Below, in pieces: positions 1-15,100 of a stretch of DNA of 64,000 nucleotides (positions are counted from its first letter, which is position 1; each line of letters begins with the position of its first letter). A program made the translations under genes and the position numbers. The stretch is from an uncultured Oscillospiraceae bacterium (GTDB lineage Bacteria; Bacillota; Clostridia; Oscillospirales; Oscillospiraceae), in contig CAMVRT010000001.1 of assembly GCA_947169975.1 (NCBI GenBank), forward strand, positions 1-64,000, given 5' to 3'. The notes below the pieces were generated by a model that saw only the letters and a program-made list of their open reading frames with translations, searched no databases and had not been told where the DNA came from.

Positions 1-547
1 ACTCGGAAACCAGAGCGTTCAGAGCGCTGCCGCGGATGATGGGGGTGTCGTCGCCGGGGAAGCCGTAGAAGTCCAGCAGCTCGCGGACTTCCATCTCCAC
101 CAGCTCCAGCAGCTCCTCGTCGTCCACCTGGTCGCACTTGTTCAGGAACACCAGCACGGAGGGCACGTTCACCTGACGGGCCAGCAGCAGGTGCTCGCGG
201 GTCTGAGCCATGGGGCCGTCGGAGGCGGCGATGACCAGGATAGCGCCGTCCATCTGAGCAGCGCCGGTGATCATGTTCTTGATATAGTCGGCGTGGCCCG
301 GGCAGTCAACGTGGGCATAGTGACGAGCCTCGGTCTCATACTCGACGTGAGCGGTGTTGATGGTGATGCCGCGCTCGCGCTCCTCGGGAGCCTTGTCGAT
401 GGAAGAGTAGTCGGTGTACTGGGCCTTGCCCTGCATGGCCAGGTACTTGGTGATGGCGGCGGTCAGAGTGGTCTTACCATGGTCGATGTGGCCGATGGTA
501 CCGATGTTAACATGGGGCTTTGTTCTCTCAAATTTCTGCTTAGCCAT
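1..547 (-). CDS. tuf: Elongation factor Tu, N-terminal part (C-terminus runs off the window)
   Basis: Minus-strand translation begins [37 protein letters not shown]; GTPase motifs present. Confidence 0.95.
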   Translation of the reverse strand, partial: MAKQKFERTKPHVNIGTIGHIDHGKTTLTAAITKYLAMQGKAQYTDYSSIDKAPEERERGITINTAHVEYETEARHYAHVDCPGHADYIKNMITGAAQMDGAILVIAASDGPMAQTREHLLLARQVNVPSVLVFLNKCDQVDDEELLELVEMEVRELLDFYGFPGDDTPIIRGSALNALVSE

Positions 548-655
548 TTGAAAAAATCCTCCTTAACAGTTGTACAATGGTTTAAAGGCAGCGTTACAGT
601 CTAACACTGCTATTCTACATGATTTGTCTGGGAAAATCAATCGTTATTTCACGAT

Positions 656-2764
656 TCAGTCAAAATCCCGGCCGTTATGGCGGTTGATGAGCTTTTCCTG
701 CAGACTCTTGGGCAGCTCCACGTAATGACTGGGCTCCATGGTGTACTGACCACGGCCCTGGGTACGGGAGCGGAGGTTGGTGGCGTAACCGAACATCTCG
801 GACAGGGGGACAAAGGCGTCGATCTGCTGGGCACCGGAGCGTGCCTCGTAGCCCTGGATCTGGCCGCGGCGGCCGTTCAGGTCGCCGATGACGTCGCCCA
901 TATACTCGTCGGGCACGATGACGCAGACCTTCATAATGGGCTCCAGCAGGACAGGGTCGGCCTCCTTCATGGCCTCCTTGAAGGCCATGGAGCCAGCGAT
1001 CTTGAACGCCATTTCGGAGGAGTCCACCTCGTGATAGGAGCCGTCATACAGGGTGACCTTCACGTCCACCACCGGATAGCCGGCCAGAATACCGGCCTGC
1101 ATGGCGCCCTGGATACCGGCGTCCACCGCAGGGATAAACTCCTTGGGGATGGCGCCGCCCACCACAGCATTGACGAACTCATAGCCCTTGCCGGACTCGT
1201 TGGGCTCCAACGTGATCTTCACGTGGCCGTACTGGCCGGAGCCGCCGGTCTGGCGCTTGTAGCGGGTCTCGTGGTTGACCTTCTTGCGAACGGTCTCCTT
1301 GTAGGCAACCTGGGGTGCGCCCACGTTGGCCTCCACCTTGAACTCACGCAGCAGGCGGTCCACGATGATCTCCAGATGCAGCTCGCCCATGCCGGCGATG
1401 ATGGTCTGACCCGTCTCCTCGTCGGTGTAGGTCCGGAAGGTGGGATCCTCCTCGGCCAGCTTGGCAAGGGCGATGCCCATCTTCTCCTGGCCGGCCTTGG
1501 TCTTGGGCTCGATGGCCACGCGGATCACGGGCTCGGGGAACTCCATGCTCTCCAGGATGATGGGGTGCTTCTCGTCGCACAGCGTGTCGCCGGTGGTGGT
1601 ATTCTTCAGGCCCACCACGGCGGCAATGTCGCCGGCGTAGACACACTCGATGTCCTCGCGGTGGTTGGCGTGCATCTGCAGGATGCGGCCCATGCGCTCC
1701 CGGTGTCCCTTGGTGGCATTGAGCACGGCAGAGCCGGCGTTCAGCGTGCCGGAATAGACACGGAAGAAGCCCAGACGGCCCACATAGGGGTCGGTCATGA
1801 TCTTGAATGCCAGCGCGGCAAAGGGCTCGTCATCGGAAGAATGGCGTTCCTCCTCCGCGTCGGTCTTGGGGTTGGTGCCCACGATGGCGGGCACGTCGGT
1901 GGGGGCGGGCATATAGTCCACGATGGCGTCCAGCAGCTTCTGGACACCCTTGTTCCGGTAGGAGGAACCGCAGACCACGGGCACCATCTCCACGGCCACG
2001 GTGGCCTGGCGGATGGCGGCGCGGATCTTGTCGGTGGGGATCTCCTGGCCTTCCAGATACAGCTCCATGATCTCATCATCGAACATGGACACGGCATCCA
2101 GCAGCTTTTCCCGGTACTCATTGGCAAGATCCACCATATCCTCGGGGATCTCCTCCACGCGCATGTCCTCGCCCAGCTTGTCGTAATAGACGTCAGCGTT
2201 CATCTCCACCAGGTCGATGATACCCTTGAAGGTATCCTCCTTGCCGATGGGGAGCTGGATGGGCACGGCGTTGGCCTTCAGGCGGTCATGCACCATGTCC
2301 AGCACGTGGAAGAAGTCCGCACCGGTGATGTCCATCTTGTTGACGTAGATCATCCGGGGAACGTGGTAGTGATCGGCCTGGCGCCACACCGTCTCGGACT
2401 GGGGCTCGACGCCGCCCTTGGCGCACATGACGGTAACAGAGCCGTCCAGTACGCGCAGAGAACGTTCCACCTCCACAGTGAAGTCCACGTGGCCCGGGGT
2501 GTCGATGATGTTGATGCGCGTCTGGGGGAACTGATCCTTGGAGCCCTTCCAGTAGCAGGTGGTAGCGGCGGAGGTGATGGTGATGCCACGCTCCTGCTCC
2601 TGCTCCATCCAGTCCATGGTGGCAGTACCCTCGTGCGTCTCACCGATCTTGTAGTTGACGCCCGTGTAGTACAGAATACGCTCTGTGGTCGTGGTCTTGC
2701 CTGCATCGATGTGGGCCATGATGCCGATATTTCTTGTATTTTCCAGTGTAACCTTTCTCGGCAT
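656..2764 (-). CDS. fusA: Elongation factor G
   Basis: 702 aa; [35 protein letters not shown]; full-length EF-G domains. Confidence 0.97.
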   Translation of the reverse strand: MPRKVTLENTRNIGIMAHIDAGKTTTTERILYYTGVNYKIGETHEGTATMDWMEQEQERGITITSAATTCYWKGSKDQFPQTRINIIDTPGHVDFTVEVERSLRVLDGSVTVMCAKGGVEPQSETVWRQADHYHVPRMIYVNKMDITGADFFHVLDMVHDRLKANAVPIQLPIGKEDTFKGIIDLVEMNADVYYDKLGEDMRVEEIPEDMVDLANEYREKLLDAVSMFDDEIMELYLEGQEIPTDKIRAAIRQATVAVEMVPVVCGSSYRNKGVQKLLDAIVDYMPAPTDVPAIVGTNPKTDAEEERHSSDDEPFAALAFKIMTDPYVGRLGFFRVYSGTLNAGSAVLNATKGHRERMGRILQMHANHREDIECVYAGDIAAVVGLKNTTTGDTLCDEKHPIILESMEFPEPVIRVAIEPKTKAGQEKMGIALAKLAEEDPTFRTYTDEETGQTIIAGMGELHLEIIVDRLLREFKVEANVGAPQVAYKETVRKKVNHETRYKRQTGGSGQYGHVKITLEPNESGKGYEFVNAVVGGAIPKEFIPAVDAGIQGAMQAGILAGYPVVDVKVTLYDGSYHEVDSSEMAFKIAGSMAFKEAMKEADPVLLEPIMKVCVIVPDEYMGDVIGDLNGRRGQIQGYEARSGAQQIDAFVPLSEMFGYATNLRSRTQGRGQYTMEPSHYVELPKSLQEKLINRHNGRDFD

Positions 2765-2794
2765 AACGTTCTCCTTCTTAATGCAATGCCTGAA

Positions 2795-3265
2795 TTACCA
2801 GCGGAAGTGGGCGAAAGCCTTGTTGGACTCGGCCATCTTGTGGGTATCCTCGCGCTTCTTCACGGCGGCGCCGGTGTTGTTGGCGGCGTCCATGATCTCA
2901 CCGGCCAGGCGCTCGGCCATGGTGCGCTCGCTGCGGGCGCGGGAGTAGTTGGTCAGCCAGCGCAGACCCAGGGTCTGACGGCGGGCGGGACGAACTTCCA
3001 TGGGGACCTGATAGGTGGCGCCGCCCACACGGCGGGCCTTGACCTCCAGGCTGGGCATAATGTTTTCCATGGCCTGGACGAACACTTCCTGGGGCTCGTT
3101 GCCGGTCTTCTCCTTGATGATGTCAAAGGCACCATAGACGACCTTCTGAGCCACGCCCTTCTTGCCATCCAGCATGATGCTGTTGACCAGCTTGGTCACC
3201 AGCACGGAGCCGTACATGGGATCGGGCAGAATTTCTCTCTTGGGAACATTACCTCTTCTGGGCAC
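2795..3265 (-). CDS. rpsG: 30S ribosomal protein S7
   Basis: Probable GTG start ([20 protein letters not shown]) with GGAGG upstream gives 156 aa; ORF track begins 6 codons earlier. Confidence 0.95.
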   Translation of the reverse strand: MPRRGNVPKREILPDPMYGSVLVTKLVNSIMLDGKKGVAQKVVYGAFDIIKEKTGNEPQEVFVQAMENIMPSLEVKARRVGGATYQVPMEVRPARRQTLGLRWLTNYSRARSERTMAERLAGEIMDAANNTGAAVKKREDTHKMAESNKAFAHFRW

Positions 3266-3403
3266 TTTGCTTCCCTCCTTCATAAAAATATGATTTCATA
3301 GGTACTCAGCAGCCTTATCGCGGCTGTTGTACGGCCTGCCAAAGAGGTAGAATATCATACGATAGAACCTATTCGGCAAAGCGCAATTTAATTTTGCTGG
3401 GGT

Positions 3404-3820
3404 TTACTTGCTCTTGGGACGCTTGGCACCGTACTTGGAACGTGCCTGCATGCGGCCCTGAACGCCCTGGGTATCCAGCTTACCGCGGATAATGTGGTAA
3501 CGAACGCCGGGCAGATCCTTGACACGGCCGCCGCGAATCATGACCACGGAGTGCTCCTGCAGAGAATGGCCGACACCGGGGATATAGGCGGTGACTTCAA
3601 AGCCGTTCGTCAGACGGACACGGGCGATCTTGCGCAGAGCGGAGTTGGGCTTCTTGGGGGTCGCGGTTCTCACGGCAGTGCAGACGCCACGCTTCTGGGG
3701 AGAGGAGAGGTCGGTCTCCTTGTTCTTCAGCGTGTTCAGGCCCTTCTGCAAAGCGGGGGAAGTGGACTTGTAGGTAGCCGCCTTCCGGCCCTGCTTGACC
3801 AGCTGATTAAAAGTAGGCAT
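3404..3820 (-). CDS. rpsL: 30S ribosomal protein S12
   Basis: [27 protein letters not shown]...[29 protein letters not shown]. Confidence 0.97.
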   Translation of the reverse strand: MPTFNQLVKQGRKAATYKSTSPALQKGLNTLKNKETDLSSPQKRGVCTAVRTATPKKPNSALRKIARVRLTNGFEVTAYIPGVGHSLQEHSVVMIRGGRVKDLPGVRYHIIRGKLDTQGVQGRMQARSKYGAKRPKSK

Positions 3821-3868
3821 GCGAATAGACTCCTTTCTTTAAAATTATTGGGGATCGCTCCCTATATT

Positions 3869-3903
3869 TTCCGCGGAATAAAGGATTTTTATTCCGGAAA
3901 AAC
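3869..3903 (-). terminator. Hairpin between L7Ae-like gene and rpsL (attenuator or processing site)
   Basis: TTTTCCGcGGAATAA-aggatt-TTTATTCCGGAAAA inverted repeat. Confidence 0.4.
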
Positions 3904-3907
3904 CATT

Positions 3908-4153
3908 TTACTCTGCCAGAAGCGCAACGGCAGCAGTACCCACCGAGATCCCGGCGGCACGGCCCAGGGCCTCCATGGTACCGCCGTTCTCCACCGTCAC
4001 GTTCATCTGCTCGCACAGGGCGCGCAGCGGCTCGGTGAGCCAGGGATCGGCATCACAGGCCAGATACACCAGCTTGGCCCGACCGGCATTCAGGGCGCGG
4101 CGGGTCTGCTTGAGGCCGGTCACTTTGTCCTTTGCGGCAAGCCCTTCCAGCAC
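3908..4153 (-). CDS. Ribosomal protein L7Ae/L30e-like (YbxF-type) protein
   Basis: VLEGLAAKDKVTGLKQTRRALNAGRAKLVYLACDADPWLTEPLRALCEQMNV; conserved position upstream of rpsL; GTG start with GGGAGG RBS. Confidence 0.85.
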   Translation of the reverse strand: MLEGLAAKDKVTGLKQTRRALNAGRAKLVYLACDADPWLTEPLRALCEQMNVTVENGGTMEALGRAAGISVGTAAVALLAE

Positions 4154-4522
4154 TGGTGTCCCTCCCTGCCATTGGCATGGCAAAACTCGCGGAACAATAT
4201 CCGCGCAATTTGGAATTATAACATAGGCGCCGTCCATCGTCAAGGTTTTTTGTGCCAAAAATTTGGTGTTCTGACAGGAAAATCGGCGGCAATTCCGTCG
4301 TTTTCTACGAAAGCCAAGCCGCATTACTCATTGTCTTATCCTCGTCGAGCCGGCTCTGTCAAGGACTTCTCCTCAATTTGCAGAATCGGCGTCATCTCCG
4401 TTTGATGTCTTTGCACGGCAGCATCTCCGCGGGCTTTGTGCAACAATGCCAATACATAGGGCTATCTCATTGTGCAAACTGATATTTTTTGTGCAGTTTT
4501 AATAATTTAACGTAAAAAAATA

Positions 4523-4551
4523 TGGATTTTTTATATGTATCGTGCTATGAT
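4523..4551 (+). promoter_or_regulatory. Possible promoter of the protease gene (-10 TATGAT at 4546)
   Basis: AT-rich upstream DNA with TATGAT box; weak -35. Confidence 0.35.
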
Positions 4552-4607
4552 ATTTGCGTTGATGTGCCGCGTTCGAGGCGCAAATCCATGTAAGAGGAGA
4601 TCATGAA

Positions 4608-7600
4608 ATGAAACGAACGTACAAAAAACTCCTTTCATTCCTGCTGGCAGCTCTGATGATCATCAGTCTGCTGCCCACAAGTGTCTTCGCCCAGGGTCTC
4701 TCCCGCATTTCGCGGGATGACGCCGCCCGCAGACATATGCCCACCGGCTATATTCCGGCCAGGATCCATGGTGCCAGCGCGGTTTCCAACGCGTACAAAA
4801 ACGGCGACATGGAGGCCTATTACCGCCTGACCGGAAGATCCGCCACCCGCGACACGCTGCCTTCCACGTATGACAGCCGCAACAGCAATTGGGTCACCTC
4901 TGTCAAGAACCAGAATCCCTACGGCTCCTGCTGGGCCCACGCCGCCGTGGCCAGCGTGGAGAGCTACATGATCAAGAACGGCGTCCCCGTGGGCACCGGC
5001 GCCGCCGCCACCACGAGCCTGAACCTTTCCGAGACCCAGCACTGCTTCTTCAACTACAGCACCGCTTATGACGCCGAGGGCATGACCGACGGCGATAAGT
5101 GCACCCTCACCGGCTCCGACAGCTGTCTGGACGCCGGCGGCAATGGCGAAATGTCCGCCTATACCTTCCAGCACTGGACCGGCGCCGCCAGCGAATCCGT
5201 CTCCGCTCTGGCCTACAGCAAGGCCAGCACGGTGGCCAGCTCCGGTCTGGCCAGCCAGTATGCCTATGGCTCCAACGTCTGCCACGTCCAGAACTCCGTC
5301 TGGATCATGGGCTCCAGCACCGAGGACGTGAAGCGCGCCATCATGGAATACGGCGCCGGCAACATCAGCTACTACGAGACCGGCAACGCCTATACCTACA
5401 TCTGCACCAAGGACACCACCAGCCAGAGCAGCAGCTCCCACAAGTGGGCCAACCACGCCATCACCCTGGTGGGCTGGGACGACAGCATTGCCGCTTCCAA
5501 GTTTAAGCCCAATACCCCCTCCAAGGCCGGCGCCTGGATCTGCAAGAACAGCTGGGGCACCAGCTACTTCAACAGCGGCTACTGCTACATCTCCTACGAA
5601 GACACCACAGTGAACGAGGGCTACATCTTCTTCTATGATGCCGAGCCCATCGACAACTACGCCCACAACTATCAGTACGACGGCTCCTGCAACGTCGTCA
5701 CCTTCGGCAAGGGCTGGAACTCCAGCATCGACACCTGCACCGGCTTTGCCAACAACACCAAGGTCGCCAACGTCTTCACCGCCAAGGGCAGTGAGAGCCT
5801 GAAGGCCATTGCCTTCTGCAGCTGGGACGAGGCATTGACCTACACCGTTGAGATCTACAAGAATCCCACCACCGGCAATCCCTCCTCCGGTACCCTGATG
5901 TCCACCCAAACCGGCACCCTGACCTTCTCCGGCTACTACACCATCCCCCTGGAAACTCCGGTAGCGCTGGCAGCCGGTGACACCTTCTCCGTGGTCATCA
6001 CCCAGAGCGTTCCCGTGGCCGACGACAACGGCTACTACATCCACACCCCCTATGACTCCACCTTCAATGACACCAACGTGGTCTCCTGGGCAAATTGGAC
6101 CCACGTGGATCACGGCAATACCTCTTATTATAAAGAGCCCAACGGCAGCTGGACCGACTGCCCCGATAAGGGCGACTACCGCATCAAGGCCTACACCGAT
6201 GACGTGACCTTCACCGTCACCGCGGTCTCCAACAATACCGCCTACGGTACCGTCACCGTGGACGGCACCAAGATCACCGCCACCCCCAAGACCGGCTACT
6301 ACGTCTCCGGCTATGAGGTGGTCAGCGGTACCGCCACCGCCACCATCAACGGCAACATCATCAACGTGGCTCCCAGCAGTGACTGCACCATCCGCGTCAT
6401 CTTCGCTCCCAAGCCCACCTACACGGTGAACTTCATCTCCACCGGTACCTCTGTGGGCAGCCAGAGCGCTCTGATCTATGACACCATCACCCTGCCTGCC
6501 TCCGTCAGCAACACCCCCGATGGCTGGACCTTCTCCGGCTGGACCACCGCCCAGCTGGCCGAGACCACCGACAAGCCCGAATTCTATGAGCCCGGCTCCA
6601 CCTATACCGTCACCGGCAATACCACGCTGTACGCCCTGTTCACCCGCGTAGAGGGCAGCGACGAGGTGGTTTATGAGCTGCTGGCCGATGCCCCCGCCGA
6701 CTGGGCCGGCAAATACATCATCACCTGCGGCAAGGATTCCAGCATGCTGGTGCTGAAGGGTCTGGAAGGCGACAAGAGCTACGAAACCGCCAGCTACGAA
6801 ACCGCCAAGACCTTCTCCAATACCGGCATGACCCTGGACGGCACCCAGATCAAGAACGCGGATGACAACTACGTGTTCGAGATTGCGCCTGTCAACTCTG
6901 CCTATACCATCAAGAGCGTTGCCACCGGCACCTATGTGGGCAGCTACAACAGCTACCTCTACAGCCGCGCGTCCTATGAATCCAGCTACTGCAACTGGGC
7001 TGTGGAGTATGACTCCTATCAGATCTGCATGAAGGTCAGCAACTCCGCCAGCTCCCGTTATCCCTATCTGGTGAAGGGCTCCAACAGCTACTTCGTTGTC
7101 AATAGTTCCTACACCACCAACAAGACCCAGTTCTGGAAGGAGACCCGCCTGGGCTACACCTACTACAACACCGATCCTGTTTCCGCCCCCGCCCATGAGC
7201 ACAACATGACCCACGTGGCCGCCGTGGCCCCCACCTGCGCCGAGGCCGGCAACATCGAGTACTGGACCTGCGCCGAGTGCGGCAAGTACTTCTCCGACGC
7301 CAATGGCAATAATGAGATCACTCTCGAGAGCACCGTGATCCCCGCCACCGGCAACCACAGCTACGGCGAGTACGTCTCCAACAACGACGGCACCCACAAG
7401 CACGTCTGCTCTGTCTGCGGCGACACCGTCACCGAGGCCTGCACCTATAACGACGTGGTCACCGCCCCCACCGCCACCGAGGGCGGCTACACCACCCACA
7501 CCTGCACCGTCTGCGGCTACTCCTTCGTGGACAGCTACACCGATCCTCTGGGCAACGACTATCTGGTCACCTTCTCCGTGCCCGCCGGCGTGACGGCTCC

Positions 7601-8315
7601 CGCCGACATGGTTTGCCATGAGGGCGGCACCATCACTCTGCCCACTGCAGGCGCTCCCGAAGGCTACACCTTCCTGGGCTGGGTCACCGAGGACTACGAG
7701 AACGTCTCCGCCCTGCCCACCGTGCTCACCGGCACCTATGCCGCCACCGCCAGCATCACCCTGAAGGCTCTGTACTCCAGGACCGAGACCACCGAGGCGG
7801 GCTATGAGCTGGTGACCTCCGCCCCCGCCAACTGGGCCGGCAACTACGTCATCACCTACGGTAAGACCGCCGCTGACATGGTGGCCCTGAAGGGTCTGAC
7901 CGGCACCAAGAAGTACGAGTCCAAGACTGCCGGCGGCTCCGTGGCTCTGGCCAAGACCGGCATGACGCTGGAGGGCAACGTGCTGACCGGCGTGGACAAT
8001 GCCTACGTCTTTCATGTCACCTCCGCCGACGGCAAGTTCACCGTCCGCAACATGGGCACCGGCAGCTACCTGGCCAGCAAGGGCAGCTACCTCTACAGCT
8101 ACAAGTCCAACACCGCCAGCTACTGCCGCTGGGCGCTGGCCATGAACGGTGAGGCTGTGGACGCCACCAACACCGCCAGCCGCACCTTCACCCATCTGGG
8201 CTTCAACGCTTCCAACGGCTACTTCACCATCGCACGCGCCGCCGAAAGCAACCTCTGCTTCTGGAAACTGACGGAGGGCAGCAGCTCCACCGTCTACACC
8301 ACCGTCATCGGCTGA
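4608..8315 (+). CDS. Large secreted papain-like (C1A) cysteine protease with lectin-like, InlB/Flg_new-type and duplicated C-terminal modules
   Basis: Signal peptide MKRTYKKLLSFLLAALMIISLLPTSVFAQ; VKNQNPYGSCWAHA (Cys), HAITLVGWDD (His), WICKNSWGTSYFNSGY (Asn); downstream CxxC repeats; 1235 aa. Confidence 0.9.
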   Translation: MKRTYKKLLSFLLAALMIISLLPTSVFAQGLSRISRDDAARRHMPTGYIPARIHGASAVSNAYKNGDMEAYYRLTGRSATRDTLPSTYDSRNSNWVTSVKNQNPYGSCWAHAAVASVESYMIKNGVPVGTGAAATTSLNLSETQHCFFNYSTAYDAEGMTDGDKCTLTGSDSCLDAGGNGEMSAYTFQHWTGAASESVSALAYSKASTVASSGLASQYAYGSNVCHVQNSVWIMGSSTEDVKRAIMEYGAGNISYYETGNAYTYICTKDTTSQSSSSHKWANHAITLVGWDDSIAASKFKPNTPSKAGAWICKNSWGTSYFNSGYCYISYEDTTVNEGYIFFYDAEPIDNYAHNYQYDGSCNVVTFGKGWNSSIDTCTGFANNTKVANVFTAKGSESLKAIAFCSWDEALTYTVEIYKNPTTGNPSSGTLMSTQTGTLTFSGYYTIPLETPVALAAGDTFSVVITQSVPVADDNGYYIHTPYDSTFNDTNVVSWANWTHVDHGNTSYYKEPNGSWTDCPDKGDYRIKAYTDDVTFTVTAVSNNTAYGTVTVDGTKITATPKTGYYVSGYEVVSGTATATINGNIINVAPSSDCTIRVIFAPKPTYTVNFISTGTSVGSQSALIYDTITLPASVSNTPDGWTFSGWTTAQLAETTDKPEFYEPGSTYTVTGNTTLYALFTRVEGSDEVVYELLADAPADWAGKYIITCGKDSSMLVLKGLEGDKSYETASYETAKTFSNTGMTLDGTQIKNADDNYVFEIAPVNSAYTIKSVATGTYVGSYNSYLYSRASYESSYCNWAVEYDSYQICMKVSNSASSRYPYLVKGSNSYFVVNSSYTTNKTQFWKETRLGYTYYNTDPVSAPAHEHNMTHVAAVAPTCAEAGNIEYWTCAECGKYFSDANGNNEITLESTVIPATGNHSYGEYVSNNDGTHKHVCSVCGDTVTEACTYNDVVTAPTATEGGYTTHTCTVCGYSFVDSYTDPLGNDYLVTFSVPAGVTAPADMVCHEGGTITLPTAGAPEGYTFLGWVTEDYENVSALPTVLTGTYAATASITLKALYSRTETTEAGYELVTSAPANWAGNYVITYGKTAADMVALKGLTGTKKYESKTAGGSVALAKTGMTLEGNVLTGVDNAYVFHVTSADGKFTVRNMGTGSYLASKGSYLYSYKSNTASYCRWALAMNGEAVDATNTASRTFTHLGFNASNGYFTIARAAESNLCFWKLTEGSSSTVYTTVIG

Positions 8316-8336
8316 TCGATCAAACACTGCACAGCG

Positions 8337-8373
8337 CCAAAGGGAGGCGGAGCAGACGCTCCGCCTCCCTTTC
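8337..8373 (+). terminator. Rho-independent terminator after protease gene
   Basis: AAAGGGAGGCGGAG-cagacg-CTCCGCCTCCCTTT. Confidence 0.85.
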
Positions 8374-8390
8374 TGTTCTCCGATAAAGAA

Positions 8391-8418
8391 TGCCGCCCGG
8401 ATTGGATCCGGGCGGCAT
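8391..8418 (-). terminator. Hairpin terminator downstream of rpoC
   Basis: GCCGCCCGGATtggATCCGGGCGGC followed by T-rich sequence on minus strand. Confidence 0.75.
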
Positions 8419-8436
8419 TTTGTGGCAGATTTTCCC

Positions 8437-12141
<3,705 letters not shown>

Positions 12142-12162
12142 CTCTATAGCTCCTCCTGTTCC

Positions 12163-15100
12163 TTAAAATTCGTCGTCCTCGCCGCCGGCGTAGGAGGCTT
12201 CCACTTCCGCATCGTCTACAAGGCCGTAGCCGGCATCGGCCAGCTCGTCCTCGTCAGCGTAGCGGTCCTGGCGCTCGTTCTCCGCGTCCATGCGGGCAAG
12301 GTTGAAGGTATCCAGAGCATCCTCGTCGTCCTTGAGCTCGATCTGGTTGCCCTCCTCGTCCAGCACCTGGATGTCCAGGCACAGAGACTGGAGCTCCTTG
12401 ACCAGAACCTTGAAGGACTCGGGCACGCCGGGAGCGGGCACGTTGTGACCCTTGACAATGGCCTCATAGGTGCGCACACGGCCGGTGACGTCGTCGGACT
12501 TAACGGTGAGGATCTCCTGCAGGGTGTAGGATGCGCCGTAGGCCTCCAGCGCCCAGACTTCCATTTCGCCGAAGCGCTGGCCGCCGAACTGGGCCTTGCC
12601 GCCCAGAGGCTGCTGGGTGACCAGGGAGTAGGGGCCGGTGGAACGGGCGTGGATCTTATCGTCAACCAGATGGTGCAGCTTGAGGAAGTAGACATAGCCC
12701 ACGGTGACGGGGTTGTCAAACCGCTCACCGGTGCGGCCGTCATACAGCCAGCTCTTGCCCTCGGGGTTCAGGCCGGCCTGGGCCAGGGCCTCGGCGATGT
12801 CCTTGTCGGTGGCGCCGTCGAAGATGGGGGTGGCCACCTTCCAGCCCAGGGTCTTGGCAGCGTAGCCCAGATGAACCTCCAGCACCTGGCCGATGTTCAT
12901 ACGGGAGGGCACGCCCAGGGGATTCAGCACAATATCCAGCGGCGTGCCGTCGGGCAGGAAGGGCATATCCTCCTGGGGCAGCACGCGGGACACGACGCCC
13001 TTGTTGCCGTGGCGGCCGGCCATCTTGTCGCCCACCTGGATCTTGCGGCGCTGGGCGATGTAGACACGAACCACCTGGTTCACGCCCGGGCCCAGCTCAT
13101 CGCCGTTCTCACGGGTGAAGACACGGGCATCCACCACGATGCCGCTCTCGCCGTGGGGCACCTTCAGGGAGGTGTCGCGGACCTCGCGGGCCTTCTCACC
13201 GAAGATGGCGCGCAGCAGGCGCTCCTCGGCGGTGAGATCGGTCTCGCCCTTGGGGGTGACCTTGCCCACCAGGATGTCACCGGCGTGGACCTCGGCGCCA
13301 ACGCGGATGATGCCGCGCTCGTCCAGATCCTTCAGGGCATCCTCGCCCACGTTGGGGATATCCCGGGTGATCTCCTCGGGCCCCAGCTTGGTGTCGCGGG
13401 CGTCGGTCTCATACTCCTCAATGTGGATGGAGGTGTAGACGTCCTCCTTCACCAGCCGCTCGTTGAGCAGCACGGCGTCCTCGTAGTTGTAGCCTTCCCA
13501 GGTCATGAAGCCCACCAGAATATTGCGGCCCAGAGCGATCTCGCCCTGATCGGTGGCGGGGCCGTCAGCCAGCACGGTGGGATCGGCGCCGCCGTGGACC
13601 CGCTCGCCCACAGCCACGATGGGACGCTGGTTGATGCAGGTGCCGTGGTTGGAGCGCAGGAACTTGATGAGCTTGTAGTCCTTGGTCTCGCCGCTGTCAT
13701 ACCTGACAGAGACGTTGGTGGCGTCCACCCGGGTGACGACGCCGTCGCCCTCGGCCAGTACGGCCACCTCGGAGTCCAGGCAGATCTTGTGCTCCATACC
13801 GGTGCCCACAATGGGAGCCTCCGGCTTCAGCAGAGGCACGGCCTGGCGCTGCATGTTGGCGCCCATCAGCGCGCGGTTGGCGTCGTCGTTGGGCAGGAAG
13901 GGGATCATGGCGGTGGCGATGGACACCATCATACGGGGGCTGACGTCGATATAATCCACGTACTCCCGCTCCACCTCCACGATCTCGTCGCGGTGGCGGC
14001 AGGTGATGCGCTTGTTGGTCAGGCAGCCGTTTTCGTCCACAGGCTCGGCGGCCTGGCCCACCACAAACTCATCCTCCACGTCAGCAGTCATATAGGTGAT
14101 CTCATCGCTGACATGACAGGTCTTGTGGTCCACAGCCCGGAAGGGGGCCTCGATGAAGCCGTACTCGTTGACCCGGGCATAGGTGGCCAGATAGGAGATC
14201 AGGCCGATGTTGGGACCTTCGGGGGTCTCAATGGGGCACATGCGGCCGTAGTGGCTGTAGTGCACGTCGCGGACCTCCATGTTGGCGCGCTCGCGGCTCA
14301 GGCCGCCGGGGCCCAGAGCGGAGAGACGGCGCTTGTGGGTCAGCTCGGCCAGCGGGTTGGTCTGATCCATGAACTGGCTCAGGGGGCTGGAGCCGAAGAA
14401 CTCCTTGATGGCGGCGGTGACGGGGCGGATGTTGATCAGGCTCTGGGGAGTGACGATATCCAGATCCTGAATGGTCATGCGCTCGCGGATCACACGCTCC
14501 ATGCGGGAAAAGCCGATACGGAACTGGTTTTGCAGCAGCTCGCCCACGCAGCGCAGGCGGCGGTTGCCCAGGTGGTCGATGTCGTCCTTGTTGGCCAGGT
14601 TGTGAGCCAGGGAGTTCATGTAGTTGATGGAGGCCAGGATATCATCCACGATGATGTGCTTGGGCACCAGATCGTCGGCGTGGAGCTTGCACTGCTCGAT
14701 GAGCTCTTCGCCCTCGTACTGGCTCAGCAGCTCCTGCAGCACGTCGTAGCGGACGCGTTCCTTGATACCGCACTCCTTGACGGGATCGAAATCCACATAG
14801 TGGCGCATGCTGCACATGCGGTTGGTGAAGATCTTTACCGTGGCGCCGCTCTCCAGCTGCACCATGATCTCGCTGACGCCGATGTCATCCAGCTGCATGC
14901 ACTCCTCGCCGGTGAGCACGTGGCCCTCTTCAAACAGGATCTCGCCGGTGGCGGGATCGGCCACGGGCATGGCCAGCTTCTGGTTGCGGGCGCGCTGCCA
15001 CAGAGTCAGCTTCTTGTTGAACTTGTAGCGACCCACGATGCTCAGATCGTAGCGGCGGGGATCGAAAAACAGGTTCTGCAGCAGGGTGGTGGCGGTGTCC

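Noticed and set aside
677-3301. 874-aa ORF antisense to fusA and rpsG
   Set aside because: Same codon-bias artefact; the sense strand encodes complete EF-G and S7.
4599-4612. ATGAAATGA mini-ORF overlapping the protease start
   Set aside because: Two-codon frame arising by chance; AGGAG spacing (8 nt) favours the annotated ATG at 4608.
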